Shown here: piece after piece, positions 27,882 to 37,852 of the stretch
How the letters are laid out: every line of letters begins with the position of its first letter
How positions within the stretch are numbered: the stretch's first letter is position 1
From: Gallaecimonas pentaromativorans
GTDB lineage: Bacteria > Pseudomonadota > Gammaproteobacteria > Enterobacterales > Gallaecimonadaceae
Length of the DNA: 64,000 nt
Assembly: GCF_003751625.1 (NCBI RefSeq)
Contig: NZ_RJUL01000003.1
Location: 310,001-374,000, forward strand
Direction: 5' to 3'
Program-made: the position numbers and the translations under genes
The notes under the pieces: model-generated
Databases searched by the model: none
Told to the model about the DNA's origin: nothing
The model's input: only the letters and a program-made list of their open reading frames with translations

Positions 27882-27894
27882 GTGAGATGAGAGG

Positions 27895-28284
27895 TTACTC
27901 GTCTTCGTCTTCTTCTTCGTAGTCTTCGTCGACTTCTTCACCGAAGTAGGTGCCCCAGCCGTCGTAGTCGACGCCGAAGCGGTCGGCGAGCTTCATCAGG
28001 GTGTCGGTGTCTTCGTTGAGTTCTTCGAGCACCAGCGGGCCTTCGCGGACGGCGTCGAAGCAGAACAGGATATTGCGCCCTTCGCGCATTTCTTCGGCAT
28101 CGGTAACGTCAAAGCCCAGTTTGAACACCTCTACCGCCAGCTTCTCCAATTTGTCGAAATTGGCGCAGGCAAAGTGGTGTTCCACCACGAATTCGTCATT
28201 CAGATCGGCACCGTCTTCAATGAGGGTATCGACAATATCCTGGTTGTCCTGATGTTGGGCTTCCAGGCGGGCGGCAAGGGACAT
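27895..28284 (-). CDS. rraB: Regulator of ribonuclease E activity B
   Basis: Small acidic protein that binds the RNase E C-terminal region and modulates mRNA decay. It is 129 aa from the ATG at 28284, which has GGAGGTCGTT directly upstream; an upstream extension to 28320 lacks a ribosome site. The family hallmarks are present: VEHHFACANFDKLEKLAVEVFKLG, then FGVDYDGWGTYF, and a very acidic C terminus (DEDYEEEDEDE). The middle of the protein has two Cys. It stands at the right-hand boundary of the accessory region, so the core chromosome resumes here. Confidence 0.94.
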   Translation of the reverse strand: MSLAARLEAQHQDNQDIVDTLIEDGADLNDEFVVEHHFACANFDKLEKLAVEVFKLGFDVTDAEEMREGRNILFCFDAVREGPLVLEELNEDTDTLMKLADRFGVDYDGWGTYFGEEVDEDYEEEDEDE

Positions 28285-28332
28285 AACGACCTCCAATAGC
28301 AAGTGGCGATAGCCTAGCACGAAATGGTGTTG

Positions 28333-29055
28333 TTACTCGCTGCCCTTTTGGGCCACGGCGCCATTGAGTTCGCCAAGGGTCTGGCTCATCAGTTGGTAGC
28401 AGCGCTCGGTCAGTTCCCGGGCATCACTTTTATTCAGATTTTGGGTCTCGATGACAGGCAGGTAACGCACCACCACCTCGCCGTTATTCCACTTGTTCAG
28501 GCGAATATTATCGAGGCTCGATACGGCGATGGGCACAATGGGTACGCCAGCGGCGATGGCGGTGTGAAAGGCGCCGGTTTTAAAGGGCAGCAGGCCGCGG
28601 CCATAGCTGCGGGTGCCTTCAGGGAACAGCCATACCGACAGATGCTCTTCGCGGATGCGCTTGGCGGTCTGGTCGATGGTGCCTTTGGCCTTGGAGCTGT
28701 TCTTGCGGTCAATGAGGATATTGCCGGTCAGCCAGTAAAGGGGGCCGAAAAAGGGGATCCACACCAGGCTTTTTTTACCCACGGTAACGGTGCCGGGGCG
28801 CACCGCTTTGGAGGCGGTAAACAGATCCCAGGTACTTTGGTGGTTACCGATGAAAACGGCGTTGCCCTTGGGCAGATGCTCACTTCCTTCCACCTTGATT
28901 TTGATGCCCAGCATCGGCGCAAAAGACGCAAACAGGTGTGAAAAGCGGTAAACGTGGTTGGCATGGAAGGGCCGGAGCAGGCAGAACAGTGAGCCCAGCA
29001 CACAAACCAGCAGGAAGAAAACGGCCAACAACAGCAGACGTAACAAGGCGAGCAT
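28333..29055 (-). CDS. plsC: 1-acyl-sn-glycerol-3-phosphate acyltransferase
   Basis: Adds the second acyl chain in phosphatidic acid synthesis at the inner membrane. It is 240 aa. An N-terminal hydrophobic segment (about 1-27) serves as anchor. Motif I is N71-H-Q-S-T-W-D77 (HxxxxD), motif III is FPEGTRS at about 145-151, and motif IV (VPIVPIAVSS) follows. It is the full family length. It is probably transcribed from the region around 29060-29130, separately from the glycosyltransferase upstream. Confidence 0.94.
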   Translation of the reverse strand: MLALLRLLLLAVFFLLVCVLGSLFCLLRPFHANHVYRFSHLFASFAPMLGIKIKVEGSEHLPKGNAVFIGNHQSTWDLFTASKAVRPGTVTVGKKSLVWIPFFGPLYWLTGNILIDRKNSSKAKGTIDQTAKRIREEHLSVWLFPEGTRSYGRGLLPFKTGAFHTAIAAGVPIVPIAVSSLDNIRLNKWNNGEVVVRYLPVIETQNLNKSDARELTERCYQLMSQTLGELNGAVAQKGSE

Positions 29056-29132
29056 GGCGATACCTGTTTATAGAGCGGCTGGCATTATAACGGCTGCGCC
29101 CGGTAGCGCACCTCCGATCAGCGAACAATTGT

Positions 29133-30155
29133 TCACTTAATCAATAAGGGCTTGAGCCGGCCTATTACTTCGTCGACGCCGATACCGGCCATCAGGTGGT
29201 CGCCCTTGGCCCGTTGGCCCCAGGGCAGCTCGGTCCAGGGCTTGGCGGTTTGGGCAAGGATATTGGCGTCGTAGCGATTCACCACCAGTTTTTGGTGGTT
29301 GTAAGGGCCGGTGCGCCGGGGGTTAGAGTGGGCATAGAGCCCCACTGTGGGCACCTTCTGGCTAGACGCCATATGGGTTGGGCCAGTGTCGGGGGCCAGT
29401 ACCGCACTGGCGCGCCCTAAAATCGCCCACAAGGTTTTAAGGTCGGTCTGGCCGGTGAGGTTGACCAGCTTCTCGCTGGCTTCTTCCTCTATGGCTTTGC
29501 CTAGGGCCAGCTCAGCCGGCGCCGGGCCGCCACAAAGCAGCACCCGAATGCCCTCGCCCACCGCCCAGTCGGCCACCGCCGCGTAACGCTCGGCTAGCCA
29601 GGCCCGCTGGGGCTTGGAGGCGCTGTGGCAAATCACCAGGGTCTTTTTGCCGTCGGGAATGAGTTCCTTGGCCTTTTCCAGCGCCTGCTGCGGCACCGGC
29701 AATTGCCAGTTGGGCCTGGGGTCGTCAATGCCGAGGTAACGGGCAAATTCGAGGAAGTTATCCAGTACATGGTACCCCTCGGGCCTGGCGATGCTTTCGC
29801 GGGTAAAAAGCCACTGGCCTTCCCCGGCGCGGCTGCGGTCAAAACCGATGCGCCGCTCGGCCTTGATACCGGTGCTGAGCAAGGAAGCGCGCAGGGCAAT
29901 TTGCATGTGCAGCAAGGCGTCAAAACGGCGGCCTTTAAGCTGCTGCCATACCGCCTTCATGCCTTTGAAACCGGCCTTTTTGTCAAATACCACCAGCTCC
30001 ACACCATCAAGACCCGCCATCAACTGCGCTTCTGCCTTACCCAATACCCAGGTAATGGCGCACTCGGGCCAACGGGCTTTAAGCACATTGACCAGGGCCA
30101 GGGCATGGCAGACATCACCGATAGCGGAAAGGCGCAGGATACAGACGGATTTCAT
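29133..30155 (-). CDS. Glycosyltransferase family 9 (LPS heptosyltransferase family)
   Basis: 340 aa, GT9 fold. It would transfer a sugar, normally L-glycero-D-manno-heptose, to the LPS inner core at the cytoplasmic face. Features: N-terminal ILRLSAIGDVCHALALVNVLK, central VICHSASKPQRAWL and C-terminal APDTGPTHMASSQKVPTVGLY (the DTGPxH nucleotide-sugar site). Divergent from kdkA, whose product phosphorylates Kdo, and in the same window as waaA and hldE, so an LPS core role is likely. WaaC versus WaaF specificity cannot be fixed from sequence alone. Confidence 0.88.
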   Translation of the reverse strand: MKSVCILRLSAIGDVCHALALVNVLKARWPECAITWVLGKAEAQLMAGLDGVELVVFDKKAGFKGMKAVWQQLKGRRFDALLHMQIALRASLLSTGIKAERRIGFDRSRAGEGQWLFTRESIARPEGYHVLDNFLEFARYLGIDDPRPNWQLPVPQQALEKAKELIPDGKKTLVICHSASKPQRAWLAERYAAVADWAVGEGIRVLLCGGPAPAELALGKAIEEEASEKLVNLTGQTDLKTLWAILGRASAVLAPDTGPTHMASSQKVPTVGLYAHSNPRRTGPYNHQKLVVNRYDANILAQTAKPWTELPWGQRAKGDHLMAGIGVDEVIGRLKPLLIK

Positions 30156-30235
30156 GGGGGCTCCCTAAAGACGCGGCCATTATGCAGGGCTAAATTGCTG
30201 ATGTACAATGGCCGCCTGCGTTTTTGAGGGCCTTT

Positions 30236-30958
30236 ATGGACAGCCAACACCAGCTCTGGAGCCGCCGCCATTTTCTGCTGCACGACAGGGCGCTGATGCC
30301 CCTGGCCGGGCCCGACGAATTCTCCCCCAAATACTGGCAGGACCGAGACGCCGTCACCGGCACCTCCAATGGCCGCGGCACTACCTACTTTGTTCGCCAA
30401 GACCAGCAAAACTGGGTGCTGCGCCACTACCGCCGTGGCGGCATGGTGGGCAAGCTGGTCAAAGACAGCTACCTCTACACCGGTATCGAGCGCACCCGCC
30501 CGGTGGCCGAATTTCGGCTGCTGGCCAAGCTCCACCAAATGGGGCTGCCGGTACCCAAACCGGTGGCGGCCCATGTGGAGCGCCTTGGTATCCGTTATCG
30601 CGGCGACATCCTTATCGAGCAAATACCTGGCGCCCGGGATTTAGTGGCCTGGCTCAAAGAAAAGGCGCTCTCAGCTCAGCAGTGGCAAGCCGTCGGTGCG
30701 CTGGTGCGCCGCTTTCACGATGCCGGGGTCTATCATGCTGACCTCAACGCCCACAACATCCTGATGGCAGAAGATGGCCAGCTGTGGCTTATCGATTTTG
30801 ATCGCGGCACCTGCCGGGCCGATGGGGTCTGGAAGGAAGACAACCTGGCAAGGCTGCTGCGCTCCTTTAACAAAGAGCAAGGCAAGCTGCCCGGCTTTCA
30901 CTGGCAAGCCCAGCAAGACTGGCAGGCCCTGATGGCCGGTTACGAAAAAGGCGCCTGA
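30236..30958 (+). CDS. kdkA: 3-deoxy-D-manno-octulosonic acid kinase
   Basis: Phosphorylates Kdo in the LPS inner core, as in Haemophilus, Vibrio and other species with a single Kdo. 240 aa from the ATG at 30236 (GAGGG five bases upstream); the longer start at 30224 would overlap that site. Kinase-like motifs: the RGGMVGKLVKDSYLYTG loop, HDAGVYHADLNAHNIL (catalytic loop with D and N) and LIDFDRG (metal-binding D). It is divergent from the GT9 gene and convergent with parC, with a shared terminator at its end. Confidence 0.93.
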   Translation: MDSQHQLWSRRHFLLHDRALMPLAGPDEFSPKYWQDRDAVTGTSNGRGTTYFVRQDQQNWVLRHYRRGGMVGKLVKDSYLYTGIERTRPVAEFRLLAKLHQMGLPVPKPVAAHVERLGIRYRGDILIEQIPGARDLVAWLKEKALSAQQWQAVGALVRRFHDAGVYHADLNAHNILMAEDGQLWLIDFDRGTCRADGVWKEDNLARLLRSFNKEQGKLPGFHWQAQQDWQALMAGYEKGA

Positions 30959-30972
30959 CGGCGCCTTTTTTT
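30946..30972. terminator. Shared terminator of kdkA and parC
   Basis: AAAAGGCGCCTGACGGCGCCTTTTTTTT: GGCGCC arms overlap the kdkA stop codon; T run on the plus strand and A run on the other side serve the two convergent genes. Confidence 0.85.
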
Positions 30973-33266
30973 TACTCTTCTTCCGAACCCTGCGGCTCGC
31001 TCTGGCTGCTGCCAGGGGCGCTCACTTGTACCTCGTCTACCCGTTGCAGGCCACGGGGCAGCTTGGCGCCGCGGCGGCCTCGCTCACCCAGGTAGTGCTC
31101 GAGATCGTCGGGCTTGAGGGTCAGCTTGCGCTTGCCGGCATAGGCCACCAGGCTGTCGCCGGGGCGCAGCACGGTCAGCTGGCGCACCACTTCTTCGCGG
31201 CTGGCGGCCCGGGCCGAGGGAATGGAGATGATCTTATTGCCCTTGCCCTTGGCCAGCGCCGGTAAATCGGCCAGCGGGAACAGCAACATCCGCCCCTCGT
31301 TGGTGATAGCCAAGACCCTGGCATCTTCGGCAGCCTTGCCGATGGCCACCGGCGGCAGCAACTTGGCGCCGGTGGGCAGGCTCACCAGTGCCTTACCGGC
31401 TTTTTGGCGACTGACCATGTCGCTGAATTTGCAGACAAAACCGTAACCAGCGTCGGAGGCCATCAAGAACAGGTCGTTATCCTCGCCCAGCAACACCTGG
31501 TCGAAGGTCTCCCCTGCCACCGGGTTAAAGCGGGTGGTCAGCGGCTCGCCCTGAGAACGGGCCGACGGCAGCGCAAAGGCGTCGCAGGCAAAGCTGCGCC
31601 CGGAGCTGTCGATAAACACTACCGGCTGGTTGCTCTTGCCGCGCGCCGCCGCCTTGAAGCCGTCGCCGGATTTGTAACTTAAATTCTCGGGCTCGATGTC
31701 GTGGCCCTTGGCGGTGCGGGCCCAGCCATTGGTGGAGAGCACCACGGTCACCGCTTCGGTGGGCATCAGCTCTTTTTCGCTAAGGGCCTTGGCTTCGCTG
31801 CGCACCACCAGTGGTGAGCGGCGGTCGTCACCGTAGGTTTTGGCGTCCGCTTCCAGTTCTTTCTTGATAAGGGCCTTGAGTGCCTTTTCAGAGCCCAGCA
31901 GGCGGTTCAGCTCGTCACGCTCTTTGGCCAGCTCATCCTGCTCGCCGCGGATTTTCATCTCTTCGAGCTTGGCCAAGTGGCGCAGTTTCAGCTCAAGGAT
32001 GGCTTCGGCCTGGGTAGCGGAGAGGCCAAAGCGGGTCATCAGCGCCGGCTTTGGCTGGTCTTCGGTGCGGATGATGTGAATGACGTCATCGATATTGAGA
32101 AAGGCAATCAACAGGCCGGCCAGCACATGCAGGCGGGCTTCCACTTTGTCAAGGCGATATTGCAGGCGGCGGGTTACCACCCCGGTGCGATATTGCAGCC
32201 ATTCGCCCAGCATCACATTGAGCGGTTTGACCTGGGGCCGGCCATCGAGGCCGATGACGTTGAGGTTGACCCGGTAGCTCTTCTCAAGGTCGGTGGTGGC
32301 AAAAAGGTGCGCCATCACCGCGTCCAAATCGACCCGGTTGGACTTGGGCACGATCACCAGCCGCACCGGGTTTTCGTGGTCGGACTCATCGCGAAGGTCG
32401 GCCACCATCGGCAGCTTCTTGGCCTGCATCTGGGCAGCGATTTGTTCCAAAATTTTGCCGGAGCTGGCCTGGTGCGGCAGCGCCGTGACCACCACTTCGC
32501 CGTCGGCCACTTCATACTTGGCGCGCATCTTCACGCTGCCACGGCCGGTCTCGTAGAGTTTTTTAAGGTCATCGCCGGGGGTGATTATCTCAGCCTCGGT
32601 GGGGTAATCAGGCCCCGGCACGAAACTCATCAGCTCTTCTACGGTGGCCTTGGGGTGGGCCAGCAGGTGCACACAGGCCGCCGTCAGCTCCCGCGCGTTA
32701 TGGGGCGGAATATCGGTCGCCATGCCCACGGCAATGCCGGTGGTGCCGTTGATCAGCACATGAGGCAGGCGCGCCGGCAACACCGCCGGCTCGTCCAGGG
32801 TGCCGTCGAAGTTGGGTACCCAGTCCACCGTGCCCTGCCCCAGCTCAGACAGCAGCACCTCGGAGAATTTCGCCAGCCGCGATTCGGTGTAACGCATGGC
32901 GGCGAAGGATTTGGGGTCGTCCGGCGCCCCCCAGTTACCCTGGCCGTCTACCAGCGGGTAGCGGTAGGAAAAGGGCTGAGCCATCAGCACCATGGCTTCG
33001 TAGCAGGCGCTGTCGCCGTGGGGGTGGTATTTACCCAGCACGTCACCGACGGTACGGGCCGATTTCTTGTACTTGGCGGCCGCGCTCAGGCCCAGCTCGC
33101 TCATGGCATAGACGATGCGGCGCTGCACCGGCTTGAGGCCGTCACCCAGGTGCGGCAAGGCGCGGTCCTGGATAACGTACATGGAATAGTTCAAATAGGC
33201 CGATTCGGTGAAGCGGCGCAGGGGCATGCGTTCGATGCCGTCGAGACTCGCTGCGATGTCATCCAT
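30972..33266 (-). CDS. parC: DNA topoisomerase IV subunit A
   Basis: Decatenates daughter chromosomes together with ParE. 764 aa, the usual length. The breakage-reunion domain has the active-site Tyr at 126 ([10 protein letters not shown]), and the quinolone-determining region reads [10 protein letters not shown] (81-90). Ser86 and Glu90, equivalent to E. coli Ser80 and Glu84, are the sensitive residues, so no classical parC resistance change is present. The C-terminal beta-pinwheel is present in its shorter ParC form. parE is two genes upstream on the same strand, with a GGDEF/EAL gene between. Confidence 0.97.
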   Translation of the reverse strand: MDDIAASLDGIERMPLRRFTESAYLNYSMYVIQDRALPHLGDGLKPVQRRIVYAMSELGLSAAAKYKKSARTVGDVLGKYHPHGDSACYEAMVLMAQPFSYRYPLVDGQGNWGAPDDPKSFAAMRYTESRLAKFSEVLLSELGQGTVDWVPNFDGTLDEPAVLPARLPHVLINGTTGIAVGMATDIPPHNARELTAACVHLLAHPKATVEELMSFVPGPDYPTEAEIITPGDDLKKLYETGRGSVKMRAKYEVADGEVVVTALPHQASSGKILEQIAAQMQAKKLPMVADLRDESDHENPVRLVIVPKSNRVDLDAVMAHLFATTDLEKSYRVNLNVIGLDGRPQVKPLNVMLGEWLQYRTGVVTRRLQYRLDKVEARLHVLAGLLIAFLNIDDVIHIIRTEDQPKPALMTRFGLSATQAEAILELKLRHLAKLEEMKIRGEQDELAKERDELNRLLGSEKALKALIKKELEADAKTYGDDRRSPLVVRSEAKALSEKELMPTEAVTVVLSTNGWARTAKGHDIEPENLSYKSGDGFKAAARGKSNQPVVFIDSSGRSFACDAFALPSARSQGEPLTTRFNPVAGETFDQVLLGEDNDLFLMASDAGYGFVCKFSDMVSRQKAGKALVSLPTGAKLLPPVAIGKAAEDARVLAITNEGRMLLFPLADLPALAKGKGNKIISIPSARAASREEVVRQLTVLRPGDSLVAYAGKRKLTLKPDDLEHYLGERGRRGAKLPRGLQRVDEVQVSAPGSSQSEPQGSEEE

Positions 33267-33295
33267 GGGCTTATCCGGTTATATTAATCAATAGG

Positions 33296-35323
33296 TTACG
33301 CTACGGCCATGTCGGGCCAGAGCACGTCTGCCGCCTGGGGCTTGCCGAACAGGTAGCCCTGCATGAAGCTGACCTGCAGGATATCCAGCAGCTCGGCCAC
33401 TTCTTCGTCTTCGACAAATTCGGCAATGGTGCGGTAGCCAAAATGGCTGGCGATCTCCACCAGGGCGCGCACGAAAATGGAGTCGGCATCCTGGCTGGCA
33501 AGGCCGCGAATAAAGGAGCCGTCAATCTTGATGAAATCCACCGGCAGGGTCTTGAGGGTATGAAAGGACGAGTACCCTACCCCGAAGTCGTCCAGCGCAA
33601 AATGGCAACCAATGGCCTTGAGCTGCTGGATGGAACGGCGCGCCTGTTCGAGGTTGGTTAGCGCCGCCGTTTCGGTGATCTCGATAATCAGCTTGTGCGC
33701 CAGCTGCGACTTTTGCTGCAGTTCTTCGGCTATCTGGGCCATGGCGTCCAGCTCCCCAAAGGTCTTGGGCGAGAGGTTGACCGAGAACCGCACCCGGTCA
33801 TCGACCGGCAGCCTTTCCATCAATGCCAGCAGGCTTCTAAAGACCCATAAGTCCAGCTCGGCGGTGCGGCCGGTCTGCTCGGCGGCGCGGATAAAATCCA
33901 CCGGCGACACCCAGGCGCCGTCCCGGTCACGGGTGCGCAGCAAGGTCTCAAAATGGGCCACATCGCGGGTTTCGGTGTCAACGATGGGCTGGAAGTACAA
34001 ACACAGGTTACTGGCGTTGATACCGTGCTTGGACTTTTCCAGCCAGTAAAGGTGGCGGCCAAGCTCTTGCTCGCTGCCCTGGCCGGTAGCCCGCACAAAG
34101 CGGTTCTTACCCAGCTCCTTGGCCTTGTACATGGCCACGTCCACCCGGGCCATCACTTCTTCGAGGTCGTCGCCGTCTTGTGGCAGCCGCGCCACACCAA
34201 TGGAAACCGACGGCGAGTGCAGCTGGCCACCGCCGCTCACCCGCACTTCACGAAGGGCGCGAAACAGCTTGGCCAGCAGCGCTTCTTCACCGGCCTCAGA
34301 GAGCCCCGGAATAAGCACCGCAAACTCGTCGCCACCCACCCGGCACACACTGGCACTCTCAGGCATCAGTTGTTGTAGCACCTTAGCTACTCGCACCAAG
34401 AGGCGGTCGCCCACTTTATGGCCGGCCACGTCGTTGACGAATTTAAAGTCGTCGAGATCCATAAACAGCAGGGTCATCACCCGACGGCTTTTCAGATAGC
34501 CCTGCAGTTCGTTCTCAAAGCGGCGCCGGTTCATCAGGTTGGTGAGCACATCGTGGCTGGCCAGCCATTCCAGTTCGTCGGCGCGGCGCTGTAGCTGGCT
34601 TTCCATGTTCTCAAGCTGCAACGACATCTCTTCGAGGCGCTGGGCCAGCAAGGTGGGCTCGTCCAGCAGCTTTTGCTGGCGGCCGATGGCGCGCAGGCGA
34701 ATACGAAAACCTTCGTAGGCACCGCGCGCCAAGAGCGGCAGGGCATCACTGATGGCGCTAAGCCGCTCCAAGGGGCGGCTTAGCAGCAAGTAAAAGAGCC
34801 CCAAACACACCAGCAACCCCAATAGGCCGGGGACAAGTGAGGTCAGCAGCGCCTGGTCTTTTTCGCCAAGAAGGGATTGGGCATCCAGCACTCCCAGCAA
34901 CGTCAGATCGCCACTTTTTAGCATCGGGATATACCAATACCCACTCACATCACAAACCGCATGGCCAAGGCATTGGTGGCTAAGACGGGGCTTGATGTCA
35001 GCCGTGCTTTGCAGCACGGCCACACTGCCTTGGTCTTTGACCACCATCAGCGGCAGGTTGACCTGCTGGCTAAGGGCTCTTAAAGACAGTCGGCGCTCGC
35101 CGCTTTGCACCCGGCAGCCGTCGGCGCAATTTAAAGTAGCGTTGGCGTATTGCTGGCGGTCAAGGCGGTAGAGCACATCGCTCTGGGTGTACTGGCCGGC
35201 CATGTCGCGAATTTTGCCATAGAGGTTATCGAGGCTGCGCTGATGCACCGCCACAAAGCCGGCAAAAATAAGCACCAGCATGCAGAACACCGGCACCAGC
35301 AGCTGCCAGCGCAGGCTTAACAT
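33296..35323 (-). CDS. Membrane GGDEF/EAL protein, probably catalytically competent
   Basis: 675 aa from the ATG at 35323, which has AAGGTG just upstream and starts 15 bases after the parE stop; a GTG at 35377 would overlap parE. TM1 at about 6-28, a periplasmic sensor with cysteines at CADGC and at CLGHAVC, then TM2 at about 165-187. The GGDEF domain has intact GGDEF (VGGDEFAVL). The EAL domain has ETLLR, FSVNLSP, IEITET, DDFGVGYSS, KID and AEFVED, so most metal and substrate residues are kept. It may make or degrade c-di-GMP in response to an extracytoplasmic, possibly redox-linked, signal. It sits between parE and parC. Confidence 0.9.
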   Translation of the reverse strand: MLSLRWQLLVPVFCMLVLIFAGFVAVHQRSLDNLYGKIRDMAGQYTQSDVLYRLDRQQYANATLNCADGCRVQSGERRLSLRALSQQVNLPLMVVKDQGSVAVLQSTADIKPRLSHQCLGHAVCDVSGYWYIPMLKSGDLTLLGVLDAQSLLGEKDQALLTSLVPGLLGLLVCLGLFYLLLSRPLERLSAISDALPLLARGAYEGFRIRLRAIGRQQKLLDEPTLLAQRLEEMSLQLENMESQLQRRADELEWLASHDVLTNLMNRRRFENELQGYLKSRRVMTLLFMDLDDFKFVNDVAGHKVGDRLLVRVAKVLQQLMPESASVCRVGGDEFAVLIPGLSEAGEEALLAKLFRALREVRVSGGGQLHSPSVSIGVARLPQDGDDLEEVMARVDVAMYKAKELGKNRFVRATGQGSEQELGRHLYWLEKSKHGINASNLCLYFQPIVDTETRDVAHFETLLRTRDRDGAWVSPVDFIRAAEQTGRTAELDLWVFRSLLALMERLPVDDRVRFSVNLSPKTFGELDAMAQIAEELQQKSQLAHKLIIEITETAALTNLEQARRSIQQLKAIGCHFALDDFGVGYSSFHTLKTLPVDFIKIDGSFIRGLASQDADSIFVRALVEIASHFGYRTIAEFVEDEEVAELLDILQVSFMQGYLFGKPQAADVLWPDMAVA

Positions 35324-35337
35324 GGCACCTTGTGGTT

Positions 35338-37227
35338 TCACGCCAGCTCCGCCTGGTGGCCGTTGGCTTCGAGCCACTCTTTGCGATCGCCAGAGCGCTT
35401 CTTGGCCAGCAGCATGTCCATCAAGGCCAGGGTTTGTTCGGCGTCATCCACGGTCAGCTGCACCAAGCGGCGGGTGGCAGGGTCCATGGTGGTTTCGCGC
35501 AGTTGCAGCGGGTTCATCTCACCCAAGCCCTTAAAGCGGGTGACCTGCGGCTTACCGCGCCGGCCTTCACCGCTCAGGCGGTCGAGCACACCTTGCTTTT
35601 CTTGCTCATCAAGGGCGTAGAACACATCTTTGCCCAAGTCGATACGAAACAGCGGCGGCATGGCTACATAGACATGGCCGTTATCCACCAGCGGCCTAAA
35701 GTGGCGCAGGAACAGCGCGCACAGCAAGGTGGCAATGTGCAGGCCGTCAGAGTCGGCATCGGCGAGAATGCAGACCTTGCCGTAGCGAAGCCCGTCCATC
35801 GCCGCAGAATCCGGGTCCATGCCGATGGCCACCGAGATGTCGTGCACTTCCTGGCTGGCAAGGATCTCCCCGGAGTCCACTTCCCAGGTGTTGAGGATTT
35901 TACCGCGAAGCGGCATCACCGCCTGAAAATCCCGGTCGCGGGCCTGCTTGGCGCTGCCGCCGGCCGAGTCCCCTTCCACCAAAAATAGCTCGGTGCGGGC
36001 CGGATCGTCGCTGGTGCAATCGGTGAGTTTGCCCGGCAGGGCCGGGCCTGAGGTGACCTTCTTACGGGCCACCTTCTTGGCGCTGCGGGTACGGCGCTGA
36101 GCATTGGAGATAAAGTGCTCGGCCAGCATCTCCGCCACTTCGGTGTTGGAGTTCAGCCACAGGCTGAAGCTGTCCTTGACCACCCCGGACACAAAACTGG
36201 CGCACTGGCGCGAGGACAAGCGCTCTTTGGTCTGGCCGGCGAACTGCGGGTCCTGCATCTTGACGCTAAGCACGAAGGCGCAGCGCTCCCAGACATCTTC
36301 CGGGGTTAATTTCAGGCCACGGGGCAAAAGGTTACGAAATTCGCAAAACTCGCGCATGGCCTCCAGCAGCCCCTGACGCAAGCCATTAACGTGGGTACCG
36401 CCCTGGGCGGTGGGGATGAGGTTAACGTAGGATTCCTGGGTCAGCTCGCCGCCTTCATGCAGCCACAATACCGCCCAGTCCACCGCTTCGGTAGTCGCCG
36501 CCAGGCTGCCCACAAAAGGCGCCTCGGGGAGTTTGGGCCATTCGGCCACGGCGTCACTCAAGTAATCTTCCAGGCCCCGCTCGAAATGCCATTCAACGCT
36601 TTCTTTGTTGACCCTGTCGTCGAACTTGATGGTCAGTCCCGGGCACAGTACCGCCTTGGCTTTGAGAATGTGCTTGAGGCGATTGACCGAAAAGCGGGGC
36701 GAGTCAAAATAGCTGGTATCAGGCCAAAAACGCACCCGGGTGCCGGTGTTGCGCTTGCCGACGGTGCCCACCACGGTCAAGTCTTCGACTTTGGCGCCGT
36801 GTTCAAAAGCGATGGTGTATTCCTGGCCGTCGCGCTTGATGGCCACTTCCACCCGGCTGGACAGCGCGTTAACCACCGAAATGCCCACCCCGTGCAAACC
36901 GCCGGAGAACTGGTAGTTCTTGCTGGAAAACTTACCGCCAGCATGGAGTTTACAGAGGATCAGCTCCACCCCCGGCACGCCTTTTTCCGGGTGGATATCC
37001 ACCGGCATACCGCGGCCGTCGTCGATGACCTCCAAAGACTGGTCTTCGTGCAGTATCACCTCCACCTTGCTGGCGTGCCCGGCCAGGGCTTCGTCGACGG
37101 AGTTGTCGATAACTTCCTGACCAAGGTGGTTGGGCCTGGTGGTGTCGGTGTACATGCCGGGGCGGCGTTTTACCGGTTCCAGGCCTTCGAGGACTTCCAG
37201 ATCTTGTGAGGTGTACTGATTGCTCAT
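35338..37227 (-). CDS. parE: DNA topoisomerase IV subunit B
   Basis: ATPase subunit of topoisomerase IV, 629 aa. GHKL ATPase: N-box EVIDNSVDEAL, GRGMPVDIHP, GLHGVGISVVNAL and QGGTHVNG. Toprim domain: LVEGDSAGGSAKQARDR and the DADSDGLHI metal site. The PLRGKILNTWE segment is typical of ParE. The gene order parE-yqiA-cpdA on one strand matches E. coli and Vibrio. Confidence 0.97.
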   Translation of the reverse strand: MSNQYTSQDLEVLEGLEPVKRRPGMYTDTTRPNHLGQEVIDNSVDEALAGHASKVEVILHEDQSLEVIDDGRGMPVDIHPEKGVPGVELILCKLHAGGKFSSKNYQFSGGLHGVGISVVNALSSRVEVAIKRDGQEYTIAFEHGAKVEDLTVVGTVGKRNTGTRVRFWPDTSYFDSPRFSVNRLKHILKAKAVLCPGLTIKFDDRVNKESVEWHFERGLEDYLSDAVAEWPKLPEAPFVGSLAATTEAVDWAVLWLHEGGELTQESYVNLIPTAQGGTHVNGLRQGLLEAMREFCEFRNLLPRGLKLTPEDVWERCAFVLSVKMQDPQFAGQTKERLSSRQCASFVSGVVKDSFSLWLNSNTEVAEMLAEHFISNAQRRTRSAKKVARKKVTSGPALPGKLTDCTSDDPARTELFLVEGDSAGGSAKQARDRDFQAVMPLRGKILNTWEVDSGEILASQEVHDISVAIGMDPDSAAMDGLRYGKVCILADADSDGLHIATLLCALFLRHFRPLVDNGHVYVAMPPLFRIDLGKDVFYALDEQEKQGVLDRLSGEGRRGKPQVTRFKGLGEMNPLQLRETTMDPATRRLVQLTVDDAEQTLALMDMLLAKKRSGDRKEWLEANGHQAELA

Positions 37228-37282
37228 GACAGGGCTAATTAAGCTGAGTTAGAGGCAATGGTCTTCATTGCCAGAAAACTTG

Positions 37283-37852
37283 TCAACACAAGTCTAAAAA
37301 GGCGGCCATCTGGCCCAGGTGCTTATCCAGGTCAGTAAAGGCATGGTCGCCGCCGGCTTCAATGGTCTGGCGCGCCCCTTGGTAGTGGTCGCGGGCCTGG
37401 CGCCAGTCGAGTACTTCATCCCCTTCTTTTTGCAACAGCCACAATCGCTCGGGGTGGCTGAGCACCGGTACAAAAAGGGCCAACAATTCGGCCATGTGCC
37501 GGTGGCTAACCTCAAAGGTTTCGCCGGTATAGGGGTTGACCTGGGGGCCGAGGTAATCGGCAAGCAGCTCAAAGGGCCGGACCGCCGGGTTCACCAGCAC
37601 CGCTTTAAGACCATGGCGCTCGGCAAGATAGGTGGCATAAAAGCCGCCGAGGGAGCTGCCAATCAGGGCCTTGGGGCCGGGGTGGGCAGCGATGTCGGCG
37701 TCCAACAGGGCCATGGCGCTGGCCGGGGCAAAATGCAGGGTTGGCAACACCAGCTCAGTGCCGGGGCAATGTTTGGTTACATAATGGCTCACCACCCGAG
37801 CCTTGTCGGACTGGGGCGAAGAGTTGAAGCCGTGCAGGTAATAGAGCCGCAT
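37283..37852 (-). CDS. yqiA: YqiA-family esterase (alpha/beta hydrolase)
   Basis: 189 aa, small alpha/beta hydrolase with YLHGFNSSPQS oxyanion segment, nucleophile elbow IGSSLGGFYA and a C-terminal GGDHAF containing the catalytic His. E. coli YqiA hydrolyses short acyl esters and CoA thioesters in vitro; its physiological substrate is unknown. The start overlaps the cpdA stop, indicating translational coupling within the nudF-DUF1249-cpdA-yqiA-parE group. Confidence 0.93.
   Translation of the reverse strand: MRLYYLHGFNSSPQSDKARVVSHYVTKHCPGTELVLPTLHFAPASAMALLDADIAAHPGPKALIGSSLGGFYATYLAERHGLKAVLVNPAVRPFELLADYLGPQVNPYTGETFEVSHRHMAELLALFVPVLSHPERLWLLQKEGDEVLDWRQARDHYQGARQTIEAGGDHAFTDLDKHLGQMAAFLDLC

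Noticed and set aside
31977-33287. Long plus-strand open frame of 436 codons opposite parC
   Set aside because: It lies wholly antisense to a conserved gene, its composition (Gly, His, Val-rich) is what the complement of parC codons gives in high-GC DNA, and it matches no known protein.
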